In this document: positions 63,405-64,000 of the stretch, piece after piece
Layout of the letters: every line of letters begins with the position of its first letter
How positions within the stretch are numbered: the first letter of the stretch is position 1
Source of the DNA: Bugulina stolonifera
Taxonomy: Eukaryota > Bryozoa > Gymnolaemata > Cheilostomatida > Bugulidae
Length of the DNA stretch: 64,000 nucleotides
NCBI GenBank assembly: GCA_935421135.1
Contig: OW285193.1
Span: 7,744,496-7,808,495 of the forward strand
Direction of reading: 5' to 3'
Program-made: the position numbers and the translations under genes
The notes under the pieces: generated by a model
What the model saw: the letters and a program-made list of their open reading frames with translations, nothing else
Database searches by the model: none
Told to the model about the DNA's origin: nothing

Positions 63405-64000
63405 ATGGACCGAATAAGGAACCTGCTTCAGCAGGTAATGTACCAGGCCGAGCAGGACCTCAAAACACTCAGCTACAACGGACAAGAGGACGTCGAACTC
63501 TTCATAGAAGACTTCACCGCTATGGCAGAGCGTTGCAACTGGAATGACAGAGCACGCCTCATACGGCTTAGAGCCGCCCTACACGGGCCCGCACAAGAAT
63601 GCGGCCGACCCCGATCAGTCGAAGAGATATTTTCCCGACTGAGGGAACAGTATGGACTATCTGCCAGAGAAGCCCGATGGAAGCTGTCCACCCTGGAACA
63701 GCCAGCCCACACGTCACTCAGAGACTATGCAGCTCTCATCCGCAGACTGATGGCAACAGCCTTTGAAGGAGCACCCCCTGCATCTTTGGAAGAGTGGGCT
63801 GTAGAGAAGTTCTGCCTCTCAGTCCACGACCGTGGCCTACGCTGGTACTACACATGGTTACAGCCCGACGATATGGAGGAAGCCCTGGAAACCGGAACGG
63901 CCTTCCAGAGTAACAAGGGTGGCAAGGCCAACCCTCCAAAGCCACAAGAGGAGCTTCCCGCCGACCTCCTACGGAAAGCCCTACATACCCTCCTACAGAA
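63405..64000 (+). CDS. LTR retrotransposon gag, 3' partial
   Basis: Open from ATG 63405 to the window edge, 198 codons without stop, preceded by an in-frame TAA at 63360. The pattern is that of the retrotransposon gag family: VELFIEDFTAMAERCNW, then LRAALHGPAQEC, IFSRLREQYGLS, LRDYAALIRRLM. This would form the capsid. No zinc knuckle is reached within the window. Leader length from the primer site to the ATG is 313 bp. The minus-strand open frames here are shadows. Confidence 0.85.
   Translation, partial: MDRIRNLLQQVMYQAEQDLKTLSYNGQEDVELFIEDFTAMAERCNWNDRARLIRLRAALHGPAQECGRPRSVEEIFSRLREQYGLSAREARWKLSTLEQPAHTSLRDYAALIRRLMATAFEGAPPASLEEWAVEKFCLSVHDRGLRWYYTWLQPDDMEEALETGTAFQSNKGGKANPPKPQEELPADLLRKALHTLLQ

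Larger units (their letters stand above)
62624..64000 (+). mobile_element. LTR retrotransposon, 5' part (Ty3/gypsy-like)
   Basis: Inserted in WDCP intron 13 in the sense orientation and running off the window. It shows a 447-bp LTR, a tRNA-Leu primer-binding site and an open gag. GC content is far above the AT-rich host intron from 62624 onward, a sharp compositional edge. The second LTR and pol are not visible, so completeness and target duplication cannot be judged. Confidence 0.88.

Overview
The window is nuclear DNA from an animal. It has two large intron-rich genes with GT-AG introns, an AT-rich background, interspersed retroelements and no prokaryotic-type gene organisation. Both genes belong to families known from metazoans. 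The species cannot be read from the sequence; a non-vertebrate such as a sponge or another marine invertebrate is only a guess from introns of a few hundred bases to a few kilobases and the frequent short ACATGTACATGT tracts.

Layout. (1) 1-2447: the 3' side of the first gene, no other gene seen. (2) 2448-36725, minus strand: a MAP7/ensconsin-family microtubule-associated protein. I rebuilt 22 coding exons with consistent phases, about 1866 codons. Two coiled-coil blocks are separated by a very long Ser/Thr/Pro-rich linker. (3) 36726-36922: a 197-bp gap between two divergent start codons, with a perfect CRE (TGACGTCA), probably a bidirectional promoter. (4) 36923-62371 and beyond, plus strand: a WDCP (C2orf44) orthologue. 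Thirteen exons encode 685 residues; the terminal exon must lie beyond the window. (5) 62624-64000: the 5' end of a GC-rich LTR retrotransposon (LTR, tRNA-Leu primer-binding site, gag), inserted in the last visible WDCP intron.

Mobile DNA. A 3-kb non-LTR retrotransposon (33303-36329) with an intact 918-residue endonuclease/reverse transcriptase ORF sits antisense in MAP7 intron 1. It is 5'-truncated inside ORF1, ends in two 12-bp tail repeats and is flanked by 10-bp direct repeats. A 231-bp MITE with TA duplications lies in MAP7 intron 5, and a tRNA-like SINE fragment lies in WDCP intron 10.

Function. MAP7 proteins bind microtubules through the N-terminal coil and recruit kinesin-1 through the C-terminal MAP7 domain. 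WDCP is a WD-repeat and coiled-coil protein reported in humans to bind SRC-family kinase SH3 domains. Nothing shows that the two act together; the shared promoter region is the only physical link. The most useful new observations are the head-to-head arrangement, a 478-codon frame-preserving exon splitting the MAP7 microtubule-binding coil, a 73-bp duplication over a WDCP splice acceptor, the target-site duplication of the LINE, a possible unannotated proline-rich WDCP exon, and an 11-mer found six times in introns.
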